From: Blastocystis sp. Blastoise
Taxonomy: Eukaryota > Sar > Bigyra > Opalinata > Blastocystidae
Direction: 5' to 3'
Length of the DNA: 64,000 nucleotides
Assembly: GCA_039096225.1 (NCBI GenBank)
Contig: JBBPEB010000002.1
Span: 243,501 to 307,500 of the forward strand
Each line of letters starts with the position of its first letter. The first letter of the stretch is position 1. The position numbers were made by a program, and so were the translations under genes. Below the pieces are notes generated by a model. That model was not told the DNA's origin and did no database searches. It was given only the letters and a program-made list of their open reading frames with translations. Shown in pieces: positions 16,427-28,441 of the stretch.

Positions 16427-19119
16427 TTATTTCTTTAATAAGTCTGCCAGTTGCTTAAGGTCTTCTTTTGTTGTTGTTTTCTCTGGTGTGTCATTTGATG
16501 TCATTTCAAAATGTGGCATAGCCTCTTTTGACTATAGAATAAGTATATGTAGAATAATAAGTTGAATAATAAGTATAAAACTAAGTATAATAACAATAAT
16601 AAGTAGGATAACTATAATAAGTAGAATAACTATAATAAGTTGAATAAATATATATATATACAATCATAAAGGGTTTTTCTTGAAAATAAGGATGTTGAAG
16701 TGCTTCTTCCGCGGTTATTCTTTGTTTTGGATCCCACGCTAATAATTTTAGTAATAAATCCATTCCTTGTTCTGATAAATATACAGGTGAAGCAATAGCA
16801 ATAGCAGGTAATACAGTTCGTAAGTTACTTCTCACATTTTTCACTTTATTTAATTCATTATTCCAACAAGTATTCTTAAAACCATCATATTCAGGCTATA
16901 CATATATAATACATAATATATAATACATAATATATAATATATAATATAATTATATATATATATACAGGTGGATAGCCAATTTGTTTAATAATTTTAATAA
17001 GTGCTTCCATTTCTCCGTTTCCCTGTTTTAGAGACACAAATGGAGTTCGAGTTAATAACTCATAAAATATACATCCTACACTCCACATATCTAATTTATC
17101 ATCATATAAAACTTTAGATTCCCGCGGGTTTACTAGTAATTCAGGTGCTCTATATCCGAGTGACACGACCTGCTGCGTATATAACTCGAGGGGATCCGAA
17201 TAAATACGCGCCAAACCTAATGGAGGGAAATACACAATAATAAATGAATAAATAATAATAATAGTAGTATTATTATATATATATATATATACCAAAATCA
17301 CAAATAGAGAGTTGACCATTATTATATAATAAATTACTCAATTTTAAATCTCTATAGATTTATGAATAAATAAATAATAATAATAATAATATATATATAC
17401 CTATGTATAATCCATTTAGAATGCATATATTCCACTCCTTGTAATAATTGATATAATAAGCATTTCACTTCTGATTGGCTGAAAGGCACCTGCATCTTCG
17501 TGAACATGACTTTGACCATATCAAGTGGCAGATATTCCATGACCATATACGTCGTCATTGGGGGATGAGGGTCTATCACCATCTCTTTCACGGGAATTAT
17601 ATTGGGATGATGCAATGATAATAATACTATATATATATATATATATATCTAGAGTAATTTATATATATAATAGTATATCTACAGATATAGAGATAGAGAG
17701 AAATATATATATATATAATAGTATATATATACAATTCACTTCTCGAAGTGCTGTAATGGGAAAACCAGAAGCAGATGTTGTCGATGGATTTATTTTAATC
17801 TTTTTAAGAGCGACAATTTCTTGTGTGATATTATTCTTTGCTTTGTATACAACGCCATACGTACCCTCTCCTAACCTCTGAATCTTGGAATATACACTTA
17901 TATTACGACATCCCTATATATATACATACATAGATAATATCTATATATATATATATACATACATCTGGATTTATTGGTTCTATTATTTTAGGTGCTATAT
18001 ATATAATGATATTATTATTAAATAGAGTATCATATTATTATATATAGAATACATTCAATAATAGGTGAAACAATCTTTTCTTCTTCTTCTTCTTTTTCTT
18101 CTTCTTGTGTATTTATATCCATTTTATTTATAGAAATAGTATTTGAGGGATCTTGAGGAGTCAGAGACACAGATGGAGACACAGATTTTGGAGATACTCT
18201 CTATATTCATTATATATATATATATATATTATTATGATTACCTTTTGAAAGGATATCTCTTCTTGATCTTCTTCTTCTATATATATATATATAATCATAT
18301 AATTATTATTATATATTAACTATATATATATATACCATCATCACTCATCCATCGAGGAGTCTTCTTCTTTCCATCCTCTATATACATATACATATATATA
18401 TATATATATATATACCTAAAGGAGTACAAGGTGAAACACTATTATTATTATTATTATTATTATTTGTGCATATATTTGGTGACACACTGTTCGTCACATC
18501 TTCATCAGAAGACCAAACATGTGATTTCGTTAACTATATATATATATAATATCAATAATATTCATCTTATAATATATACACTCTTTTCATTTACTTCTTT
18601 TTGATTCTGTTTTTCTATATAAAAAAAAATAAGAATATATATATATATATATAAATATCACTTACCTGTTTCTTGTTTTTCTTTTAACGAAAGTGCCTTC
18701 TTCTTTAAATTCTCTAATACCTATTCAATATATAATTATATATAACTATAGAGTATAATCTAAAATACAGAGTTCTTTTTAACTGGAGGTAATTTTGATT
18801 TTGATTCTTCTTTATAGGACTGATGATCCTCTCTATGTGGTCTAGAAGATCTAGATGATCTAGAATCTCTGCGATCATCAACATCATAGGAATGAAGACC
18901 ATAACGATCTGAAGGAGAACGAGATCGTCCACGATCACCATAATATCGACCTTTTTCTTCATATTTATTCAATTTTGAAATCGATTTATCTTTTGAATTA
19001 TCAAAGTCAAAATCATAGATTCTTTCATTCATCCTATCTCTGTTTCTGTGTGATGAACGATATGGTTTTTGATCTTCGTAAGATGGTGAATGCGATAAAC
19101 TACGATTTCTTGAACTCAT
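16427..19119 (-). CDS. CDK11: CDK11-type (PITSLRE) cyclin-dependent kinase with RS-rich N-terminus
   Basis: Starts at 19119 with an Arg/Ser-rich segment (MSSRNRSLSHSPSYEDQK), as in CDK11, which works in transcription and splicing with cyclin L. The kinase core begins near 17909: glycine loop GEGTYGVVYKAK, catalytic Lys in VALKKIK, and PITALRE in the alphaC helix, the CDK11 hallmark. HRDLKLSNLL and DFG follow across two introns, then VVSLGYRAPELL, DMWSVGCIFYELL and RITAEEALQHPYF. Stop TAA at 16427-16429 after LADLLKK. The usual Trp of the WYRAPE motif is Gly here. About a dozen small exons; several N-terminal ones are only 30-60 bases. Two CGGGAAT-type words lie in the exons (17118, 17591). 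It is convergent with ABCF1, 304 bases apart. Confidence 0.88.
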
Positions 19120-19992
19120 CTCTCAACTTTTCTCTTTATAATGAGTATAAATAAATGTAAAAGAAAACCAAATGAAGAAGTTCGAAACACTTTTTGTTTT
19201 GATTTTCTTAAAAATTTTAAAGATTTGCTAGTTCTATAATAAGTAATTAAGTCATTATAAAAAATGTAGAAATAAAAACATGGATTCACACTAGTATATG
19301 TTTATGAAATATAAGGATAACAATCTGTTTGTAATCGAATGAAGAAGAATGTTACTGTAATATTGCATATTTTTCAATAGAATCATTTAATTATGTAGAT
19401 GATATTATGGTGTAATTGAAGAAAGTATTTCATAAAGTATTGATGGATTCTAGATATGAAATGACTGTAAACACTATGGACATTTTTTCAGGTTTCTGTC
19501 AAAAGGTCCAACGACTTTTTTGTTTTGGTTTCCCCAGTGGTGAGCAGTGAAAATTTTTAAATATGTAGCTGACAAAAGGTTATTTGATTTTTCTGTTTGG
19601 TTTCCCCAGTGGTGGAGCAGTGAAAAAATTTTAAAGGGTAGCTGACAAAAGGTCCAACGACTTTTTTGCTTTGGTTTCCCCAGTGGTGAGCAGTGAAATT
19701 TTTTGTCAGAGTTTCAGTGATTTTATAAAATCGAAAAGCAGTGCAAAAGTATGACGCACCTTAAAACAATAATTGGCGAATAAAAATGGTTTTAAATATT
19801 CTCTATTTTTTCATTTATTGGTTTTTTTATTCTTTTTGTGGTGTAATAATAAACGATATAACAAAACAAACAAATTAAATATTATCAAATAATCATAAAA
19901 ACAAATAATAGAAAACAATAATAATAAATATATAAAAAAAAGATAATAAAACATATAATAAATAATATAATAAAATATATATAATATTTAAT
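19120..19992. other. Intergenic, contains 73-bp tandem repeat
   Basis: Upstream region of CDK11 and downstream of the small leucine-rich candidate. The repeat array at 19496-19712 is annotated separately; the rest is AT-rich with no gene seen. Confidence 0.6.
19496..19712. repeat. Three tandem copies of a 73-bp unit
   Basis: The words CTG(T/A)CAAAAGG at 19496, 19569 and 19642 are spaced exactly 73 bases. Each unit contains GGTTTCCCCAGTGGTG(G)AGCAGTGAAA. Copies 1 and 3 share TCCAACGACTTTTTTG, where copy 2 differs. The third unit is slightly shortened and ends GTCAGAGTTTCAGTG. The unit is far more GC-rich than its surroundings and has no convincing reading frame. Confidence 0.9.
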
Positions 19993-20663
19993 TTATAATA
20001 TTTCAACCAGGACAGTTTCAGTCTTTAATTTGCATTTAAGCCTAAGCAACCTATATAAAGAGATGATATTAATTAACTAGTACTATTAGTAATATATATA
20101 ACATTTTAAAATAATAATAAAATAAAAATATATACCTTTTATTGAAGCCATTACTAGAAAAAGCAAGGACCAAAGGCAAGGAACCATCCTATAAAAGATA
20201 TATTAAATAGTATAAGTAATAAAAAGGAATATAATTAATATATATACATACCTTTGATAAGCCATTCTCTCCAATTAACAACAACGACAGCAACGGAACC
20301 CCCGGAAACCTATATAAAGATAGAGTAAGTTATATAATATAATAATATATAATAAAGTAAATTAATATAGAATAATAAAATATAAATATATACATTACTG
20401 CTATATAAATATAAAGTGGGGTTAGTTATATAATATGTAATAGATAATATAGATGATATATACCTTCTTTTAACATTGATTCCTTCCATTCTAGACCTAA
20501 AGAACCCATCTATAAGAGAGCCACGACCACACAAAAGAAGGACCAGAACGTTTAAGGAGACCAGCAAGTGTCAAAACACCAAGCAGAGACAGCTACAATA
20601 GAAAAATGAATGAATAGAGTAGAAAAAATAAAATATAAAGAAACAGCAAACACCTACCATCAT
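19993..20663 (-). CDS. Small leucine-rich multi-exon candidate or gene remnant
   Basis: Islands of higher GC at 20505-20595, 20463-20500, 20250-20310, 20153-20190 and 20005-20050 are each bounded on the minus strand by TATAG acceptors and GTATAT donors. The last three chain in one frame to FPGVPLLSLLLIGENGL, SKDGSLPLVLAFSSNGFNK and RLLRLKCKLKTETVLVEIL, then TAA at 19993-19995. The pattern L..L.L..N.L...G suggests leucine-rich repeats. Upstream, the frame is uncertain: either a 7-base microexon (20394-20400) and a very short intron are needed, or the 5' part is broken. An ATG ATG pair at 20658-20663 could be the start. It could be a pseudogene. Confidence 0.3.
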
Positions 20664-22500
20664 AATAGTATCATATATAATAAAATAAAAATAAAATTTA
20701 ATAATATATCATATTAATCATATAAGATATAATAAAATAAATATGTGATAAGTCATGTAGCATTTTGTTTTGTTATAAAAGGGTGTAATAGGAATTTAGA
20801 AGATATAGCTGAAATAATGAAAATAAACATGAATAATCTCATATCTACTAAATATAGAGAATCTTCATCATAAGAAAAATGAATGGTTAAGAATAAAAGA
20901 GAAAGAAAAATTTTATTTCTATGAGGAAAATGGATATTGTTATTGTTATTTTCAATTTATCATAATTATCATAAGTAATACAAAAATTGTTTTATTTTAA
21001 AGAATTATATAGTTATTTATCATTATATCATTTTATAATCAGTTTTGACTATGGAAGAGTGATTTTTATCCTTAATTGTCAAAATTATTTTTAGTATCAC
21101 TCAGTAAGTATAAGTCTTTTAAAAAATAAATATAGGTTACAATACAGACTTATAGAGAAGACTCTGAAACTTCTATTTCCAGAATAAAAGTCATTTATAT
21201 AATCCAGAATGATTGCCTGAATCATTATTTAAAGAATCAGTTTTATCACATATCTTCAATAAAATTATAAAATAAAGAAAATGAAGATAAAAAGGTCTAG
21301 AGTCGAAAATGTTATGAAATATTATCTTTTTAATGTATTTGTCCCGATTTTTTATTAATCTGTTATCATAATATGACAAAGAGAGTGGTAAAAACATTTT
21401 AAAAGTGAATTAAAGCAATAATTGGAATCAAGTTAAAGTCTTCTAATACCTTTAAATAGACTTGAAATACATAGAGTAAGCATTTTTTCATGCAAATAGT
21501 GTTTTTCATTTAAATAATATCAAAAACAAATCAAAATAGTATTTTATAATTACTCAGCAAGAACTTTTTCTAGTATTCAAGGACTTACTATTATCAAATA
21601 TACGTATAAACAAACAAAAATCATATTTTATATATTTTTAGTTGAATAGTCGGAGTCGTGTTGATAGTTTATTATAAAACAAATGCAAAAATCACTTTTT
21701 TGTCAAAAAAAGTCTTATATCGATATATAGTTTTATTCATAATTTATTTATTGTCTACAAACTCTGTGTATTCATTTTAAGTGATTTTTAGTAAAACTAA
21801 AATTATTTGAAATATATTCTAATTTCGAAAATGACAAAAACATATTATATTACATATTTAGTGTTTAAATGAAGTTTAAAAGTTATTAAAATATCAATTA
21901 GTTAAAAAATATAAAATATTGAGAATCTCCATTTTTATGACTTGTCTTAAATCACGTTAAAGGTGTATAATTGAATAGTTGCATTGATTATTTGTATGAT
22001 TCTAGTAATATTTTCTAAGAATTTTGTTTTTTAACAAGAATAAATTCTTAATTTATTGTTTATCAACTTAAAAATGTATTTAAATGATTATTTTCTTGTG
22101 TAAAAGGGTATAGTGGTTATATGAAAAAAAAATTACGCAGAATCATTTGATAATATAATTTTGAAAATGAGAATTATTATTTTGAACTAAACTAATTTTT
22201 CACATATACTCATTATAAAACGACTTGAATAATCTTTTGAGAAGATTATTTTGTTTTATAATACACTTAAGAAGTAATTGAATGTTATTGTGTCTCTTTT
22301 TGTTAAAAAGATTATTTTGAATGCTATTTTTGATTGATCTATATATTATCAATGCATTCAATGATGAAATAAATACATATGTAAAGAAAAAATAGTAATT
22401 GATCTAATTTATCTTCATCTATTTGAATAGATAATTTTTGAAAAAATTAATATAATATAATTATTGATACCTATATATAAAGAATTAGTTATGTAATTGA
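20664..22500. other. Intergenic, 1.8 kb
   Basis: AT-rich sequence with no supported gene. The 68-codon minus-strand frame at 21191-21397 has no splice context or family features. No obvious tandem repeats. Confidence 0.6.
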
Positions 22501-22568
22501 CCTTAAGACAGGAATTGAACCTGTTTTCTATCATAAACTGATAGATACTTACCAATATAAGCTTAAGG
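22501..22568 (-). tRNA. tRNA-like cloverleaf, degenerate or organelle-type
   Basis: Read on the minus strand, the 68-base segment folds into a 7-bp acceptor stem (CCTTAAG with CTTAAGG), a weak D arm with a TTGGTAAG loop, an anticodon-type 5-bp stem (CTATC/GATAG) with 7-base loop AGTTTAT, a 3-base variable region, and a canonical T arm (ACAGG, loop TTCAATT, CCTGT). The acceptor and T arm are perfect. The anticodon loop lacks the invariant T at position 33 and the D stem is only about 3 bp, so this may be a tRNA pseudogene, an inserted organelle tRNA or a tRNA-derived element. The anticodon cannot be assigned. Confidence 0.45.
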
Positions 22569-22799
22569 ATAATATAGAATAAAAATACATAAATGAAAGT
22601 AAAATAGTAGGAATAATGAGTCAGTATGATGTGTAAGGATATATTTATATATGTATAAGTGAAAAAGGATGCTAGAAGAAGGGAAAAGAAGTAAAAAAGA
22701 ATAAAAGAGAAAGAAATATAAAGTAAATGAGATAGGGTCTTTAATTATTGAGATTAATAAAAAAAATGAAAAATAATTTATAATAAATGACAAAGATAG

Positions 22800-24310
22800 A
22801 TATATAGAGATCTATAATAATAAGGAATGCAGAAGAGAAGAGGATTAGAGGATAAAGAATAAGAAGAAGATAAGGAAGATAAGGAAGAAGATAAGGAAGA
22901 TAAGGAAGAATAAGAAGAAGATAAGGAAGAAGATAAGGAAGATAAGGAAGAATAAGAAGAAGATAAGGAAGAATAAGAAGAAGAAAAGAAGAATAGGAAG
23001 AAGATAAGGAAGATAAGGAAGAAGAAGAAAAGAAGAATAGGAAGAAGATAAGGAAGAAGAAGAAGAATAGGAAGAAGAATAAGAAGATAAGGAAGAATAA
23101 GAAGAATAAGAAGATAAGGAAGATAAGGAAGAAGAAGAAGAAGATAAGGAAGAAGAAGAAAAGAAGAATAGGAAGAAGAAAAAGAAAAGAAGAATAGGAA
23201 GAAGATAAGGAAGAAGAAGAAGAATAGGAAGAAGAATAAGAAGATAAGGAAGATAAGGAAGAATAAGAAGAAGATAAGGAAGAAGAAGAAAAGAAGAATA
23301 GGAAGAAGATAAGGAAGAAGAAGAAGAATAGGAAGAAGAATAAGAAGATAAGGAAGATAAGGAAGAATAAGAAGAAGGAAATGAATAATGACAACAAGAA
23401 GATGAAGAATAAATAGAATAATGATAAGAAAGAATAAATAGATTAATAAGAGAACAAGAGGATGAATGTGAAGAAGAGACAAGGAAGGAGGTGAAAAAAA
23501 GAAAGAAAAGTAAGATAAAGAATAGGAAGAAGATATACAAGAAAATGAAGAAGAAGAGAAAGAAAAGAAAAGAAGAATAAACAAGAAACATATATAGAGA
23601 AACAGAAAGATATAAAGAAATAAAAGAGATAGATAGATAGATAGATAGATAGAGAGAAAAAAAATACAAAGATATAAATAGATAGATACACTAATAGATG
23701 AATAGAAAGAAAGAAGAAAAGAGAGACATAAAGAAGAAATTAGATAGAAAGAGATAGAATTCTATATAGAATGAGAGATATACAAAAGAAATCAAATGAA
23801 ATAGAGAATAAGATAAAAATAGATACAAGAATAAAGATAAAAAGAGAAATAGAGGAGTAGGGAAGGTGTATAAAAAAGAAAGAATATAAAGATAGGTAGA
23901 GAGGAATTGAGAAGGATAGAGAAGGAGGAGGAAAACAGATAGAATTGGAAGACGAAGAAAAGAAGATGAGACGAAGAAGGGAGAAAAAAGGAGCAGGAAG
24001 TGAATATCAAGAAAGATAAATTTATATAGAAAAAAATTAGAAAGAAAAATACATACAAAGAAAACGATAGGGAATGATAGAGAGAATTATAATTTGAATG
24101 ACATAGAGAGAAGGAGAGACAAAGCAAGATAAAGAAGTATAATAGAAAAAACAAAGAAGAAAAAAAGAAGAATAAAAAAAGAAAAGATAGAACAATAGTA
24201 TATGAGAGAAGAAAGAGACAGAAAGAAAACGGGAAATAGGGTAGAGACATAGAAGGTAATAAAATATATAGAAGGGGAGAGGGGATTGAGATAAATAAAT
24301 AGATAGATAT

Positions 24311-24379
<69 letters not shown>

Positions 24380-26420
24380 GATAGAAGAATACCGAAAGAT
24401 ATAGAGAAGGAGATAAATATTAATAAAAAGGAAAATATGGATAGAGAGGAGATAGAATCAAACAGAGAAGGAGAAGTAGATAAAAGTCGATTGAGGGAAG
24501 AGAGAAGTAGATTAAAATAAAAACAAATAGCAAGAGTTAAAAGGAAGAAGGGAAGAATATAGAATGATTTGAAGAATGAGATGTATATAGAAGTGAATAG
24601 AAGGAAATAGAGAAGGAGAAGTAGATAGAAAAGATTAAAAATAGAAGGAGATAGAAAGATAAGAGAATGATATAGATACAATAGAATGAGATAGAGAAGA
24701 TAAAGTAGATAGAAATGGATAGAAATAAGAAAAATAAATAGGATAAGAGAGAAAGAGAGATAAAAGGATATAAAAGGATATAGAAGGAGAGAAAACGGAT
24801 TGAGATGTAGTAAGATGGAAGGATGTAGATGGAAATAGAGAAGTAGATAGAAGATGATGGAGAATAAAGAGGAGATAGAAGAGGAGATAGAAGGAGAAAA
24901 AGAAGAAGAGGAAGTAAATTAAGTTAGAAGGAGATATAATAAGATAGAGAAGTAGATATACGTAGATATAAGGAAATATACGAAGATATAAGTAGATAAG
25001 AGAAAATAGAAGGAAATAGAGAATGAGATTGAGACACATAAATGAGGTAGAATGAGATAGATAAGGATAGAGAAATATGAAGAGAAATATAGGAATACAG
25101 AGAGATAGAATGATGTTGAAAGAGAAAGAAAAGGAAAGACTGAAGATTGAGACAGAAGGAGTAGCTGAGATAAAAGGAAGATAGAGAAGGAAATTGAAAG
25201 ATGAAGGAAGAAGGAGAGAAGATGAAAGAAGAAGAATATAGAAGAAGATAGAGAATGAGATAATAGGGATAGAAAGAGAAAAATAGGAAAAAAGATGGTT
25301 AGAAGAAAATAGAAAAGGAGAAAGAAGGAGAGATAGAAGGAGAAATAGAAGGATATAAAAGAGATTAAGAAAGAAGTTAGAGACAAGAAGATATAGATAT
25401 ATAGAAAGAAATAAAAGGATTAAATAGAAGATTAATAGGAAATAAATAGGAGACATATAGAAGATTAAGATAGAAGAAAAGAGACAAAATAGAAGTAGAT
25501 ATAACAATATAGAGAATGAAAGGATAGAAATAAAAATAGAAAATAGATAACTAGAACATAAGAATATATAATAATAGAGAGAAGGAGAGAGAGAAGAAAA
25601 AGTAGATATAAAGTGGAAAAGGAGACATAGAAGGAAATATAAAAGGAAACAAGAAGGTAGAAAGAGACATATAAGATAAAATAGACAGGGACAGAGAGAA
25701 ATAAATGGAAAAAGAATAAGGATAAAGATGGATACGAGAATAGAGAGGGAGAGAAGGAAGATTGAGATAGAATTATACAGAAAGAGGAGAGAAGGAAGAT
25801 AAAGAAGGAAAATAGGGCAGTAAAAAAAAGGGAATCAGAAGGAGGAGAGAAGAAGTATGAGAAGAATAGAAAGAAGGAAGAGGAGGAAGGCAAATAATAG
25901 AAGAGAACTATATATATAATAAATAGTGATATAAATATAAATAAGAAGATGAAGATCTGAAAAAAGCAAAGAATTATATGGAGAAGAAGAAGAAGAAGAG
26001 GAAGAGGAAGAAAAGGAGGGTATACACTAATACATGTCGAGGAAAAAGAAGTATAGAATAAGGAGAAGAGGATAACAGGATAAAAGAAAAAGACATAACG
26101 AAATACAATGTAAATAGAATAGTGATTAAGAAAGAGTAATGAAAGAGTGATATAAAAGGGAAGCGAAGATAAGAGAGAGGTATAATTAAAAAAAAGAAAA
26201 ATAAAGGAATTTAGATAGAAGAAAAAATAAAAGAAAAATGAAGATCTGAGGAAGATAATGAATCAAAGGGAGAGACAAGGATATAGGCTGGAGACAAGGC
26301 ATAGGAAGAAGTAATAAAGAAAGAAGATGAAGAAATAAGGAGATAAAAGTGTAGAAGGAAGAAAATGAAGAAGAGAGAAGAAGGAATCATTTTGTGTAAG
26401 AAGAAGAAATAAAGAAGAAC
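22800..26420. repeat. 3.6 kb polypurine (+) / polypyrimidine (-) tract
   Basis: The plus strand is almost entirely A and G, with occasional T and few C. 22855-23400 is a mosaic of GAAGATAAGGAAGAA-like units; later parts are built of AGATAGA, GGAGA and AAGAAGA words. Because stop codons all need a purine, the pyrimidine strand stays open in all frames, producing Leu/Ser/Phe/Tyr frames of 140-290 codons. These are not genes: they have no splice sites, starts or family features. Confidence 0.9.
24297..24381 (+). repeat. (GATA)n microsatellite
   Basis: About 19 uninterrupted GATA units, with one TATA interruption near the 5' end, inside the polypurine tract. Confidence 0.95.
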
Positions 26421-26460
26421 TAGATAATAAATAAATAAATAAATAAATAAATAAACATAC

Positions 26461-26826
26461 CTAATAGAAAAAAAATGAATTTGGTGATGTTGAGTCATAG
26501 GGAAAGATAACCAACAGAAACAGTAGAAAACAACCTAAATAAATAAATAATAATAAATAAAAATATAAAAATAATGAAAATAAATAATAAAATGAATTAG
26601 ATTCTAATTTAAGAAAAAACAAAAAGAAAGCTAATAATAGATAGAATGAATATACGATAAGTACTCTATTATATAATACTTAAAAATATAACAAAGAAAA
26701 AAATTAGAGATAATTATAAAAATAAATAAATACATATATACTTTGAAAGTAGTTTGACATCATAGACGTTGTTGACATGGACTGAAGAGGACTCTTATAA
26801 CCATGGACGAGCAGGAACCTATACAT
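26461..26826 (-). CDS. Possible two-exon small protein, unrecognised
   Basis: An exon at 26742-26826 (MYRFLLVHGYKSPLQ...) is followed on the minus strand by a GTATAT donor. A second exon at 26461-26534 continues the frame (CFLLFLLVIFPY...) to a TAG, giving about 52 residues with a hydrophobic C-terminal half. Splice signals match those of the real genes, and GC is higher than the surroundings. There is no family resemblance and it abuts the polypurine tract, so it may be a remnant. Confidence 0.18.
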
Positions 26827-28441
26827 GCTAGAGAATGGGAGAATGTTAATATTGATAAAGAATAAAAAATAGTAATATACATACAAGAGAATAATCTGAA
26901 GTTAAAATCAACTTCTATTTTTTAAAATAACAGCTAATAAAAATAAAATAAAAATAAAGAAAATAAGTAACAAATGAAAATATTTTCTAAGTTAATAGGC
27001 TCAATAGCGTATGGGTGTATTCAGGTCTTAAAAGAAAAATCATTTTTGCGGGAATATCAAGAAACTCAAAAAAAGTATTTTTTCCCTCCTTTTTTCACTG
27101 TCACTTTTCTTTAATATTTTTGACTTTTTAGTATTAAAAACGATTCTTACAGGCATGTATAGAGACTCTATACCACTTTTGAGACTAAAAATCAAATATT
27201 TAAAAATGAGTGAAAAATCTTGACTAGCAAGAAAAACAATTATGTGAAGCTGAGTATGTTGTGTATACACATATCTAACAACAGAGATGATAAAAACACA
27301 CAACTCCTCTTGGTTTAGGACATAATTATGAATTCTCTCAAAAAAGCTATTTTAAACCTTAAAACGATACCCTGAACTATAAATCAAGTCCTGAATGATA
27401 TTCTAAAGTCATATTTTTAAAAACAGGTTTAATGACGATAATCAATAAACAAAAACAAGAGCTTCCGTTTTACTTTTCTTTTTTGAATTTTTAATTGTTT
27501 TGACTTTCTAGGGTAGTTGGCTGAAAGAAATGTTGTCGTCTTTAGGCTAAAAAATGATGAATAAAAAAGTCAAGTCATTTTATTGTTTTTTCCTTGGGAA
27601 ATAAAAAAGAAGAAATTTTTAGGTGTGTTTTGGTTTAGGCTGTATAATGGTTTTTATTGTAAAAGGACTTGACGAGAATGATTGAAATGATAATACATCA
27701 CTCAGAGAACACACAACTTTAAAAAATTTGTCACTCATGTAATCCATTCCTGAATTATAGACTTCAGAGAAAAAATTAAAGTCTTTTTGGTTTTAAACAG
27801 TCATTTTAAATCATAAAACACTGTAAAATAGTCAATATTTAGAATGTCTATGATTATATAAATAAACAATATATTTTGTAGAGTTATTTTTAAGTTTTTC
27901 TCGTCAAAAAGAGAGAAACTTGACAAGTTGGCGGACACTCTTTTCTCGAGTTTAGGCCAACGTATTTTTGATTAAAAAATCCCAGTCATTTTGTTGTTTC
28001 TCTTACGGGAAATAGGGTCAAAAAAACACAAAATGTCCATAGTGAATGTTTTTTTATATAACGAAACGGTTCAAATAGGATTCTTATTCAATCAGTATTT
28101 CTTAAAATATGTGGATAAATTAATATAAATTATACTATATAAGTAATTATGATGAAAATCGATATAAATAGATTGTTTTTATCTCATTATTATAATTTAA
28201 CCATATTATTAAGAAAAAGACAAAAAATAGAAAAAGATAAAAATAATTATAATCTCTATATGCCTGCATTAGTTTATATTTCATATAAAACAATATCAAT
28301 AAATATTTTATTATAAGTAATGTTATAATGGTTAATATAATGAAAACAAAACAAAATAATAATCAAAACAACCAAGATTCAATATATATATATATATATA
28401 TATATGAATAGAACAAAAGAAATAGTTAATATTTATTTATA
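26827..28441. other. Intergenic, 1.6 kb, with diverged dispersed repeat
   Basis: No supported gene. Two related stretches near 27530-27610 and 27945-28025 share TTTAGGC(T/C)AA, then an AT-rich segment, then TCATTTT(A/G)TTGTTT and a (T/C)GGGAAATA end. CGGGAAT occurs at 27049 and ACGGGAAAT at 28006. Confidence 0.5.

Noticed and set aside
24297-24381. GATA array considered as a CRISPR-like or regulatory array
   Set aside because: It is a simple 4-base microsatellite with no spacers, in a eukaryotic genome.
22563-26498. Series of minus-strand open frames of 76-290 codons rich in Leu, Ser, Phe and Tyr
   Set aside because: They exist only because a pyrimidine strand cannot form stop codons. Overlapping frames are all open, and no splice sites, signal peptides or domains support them.
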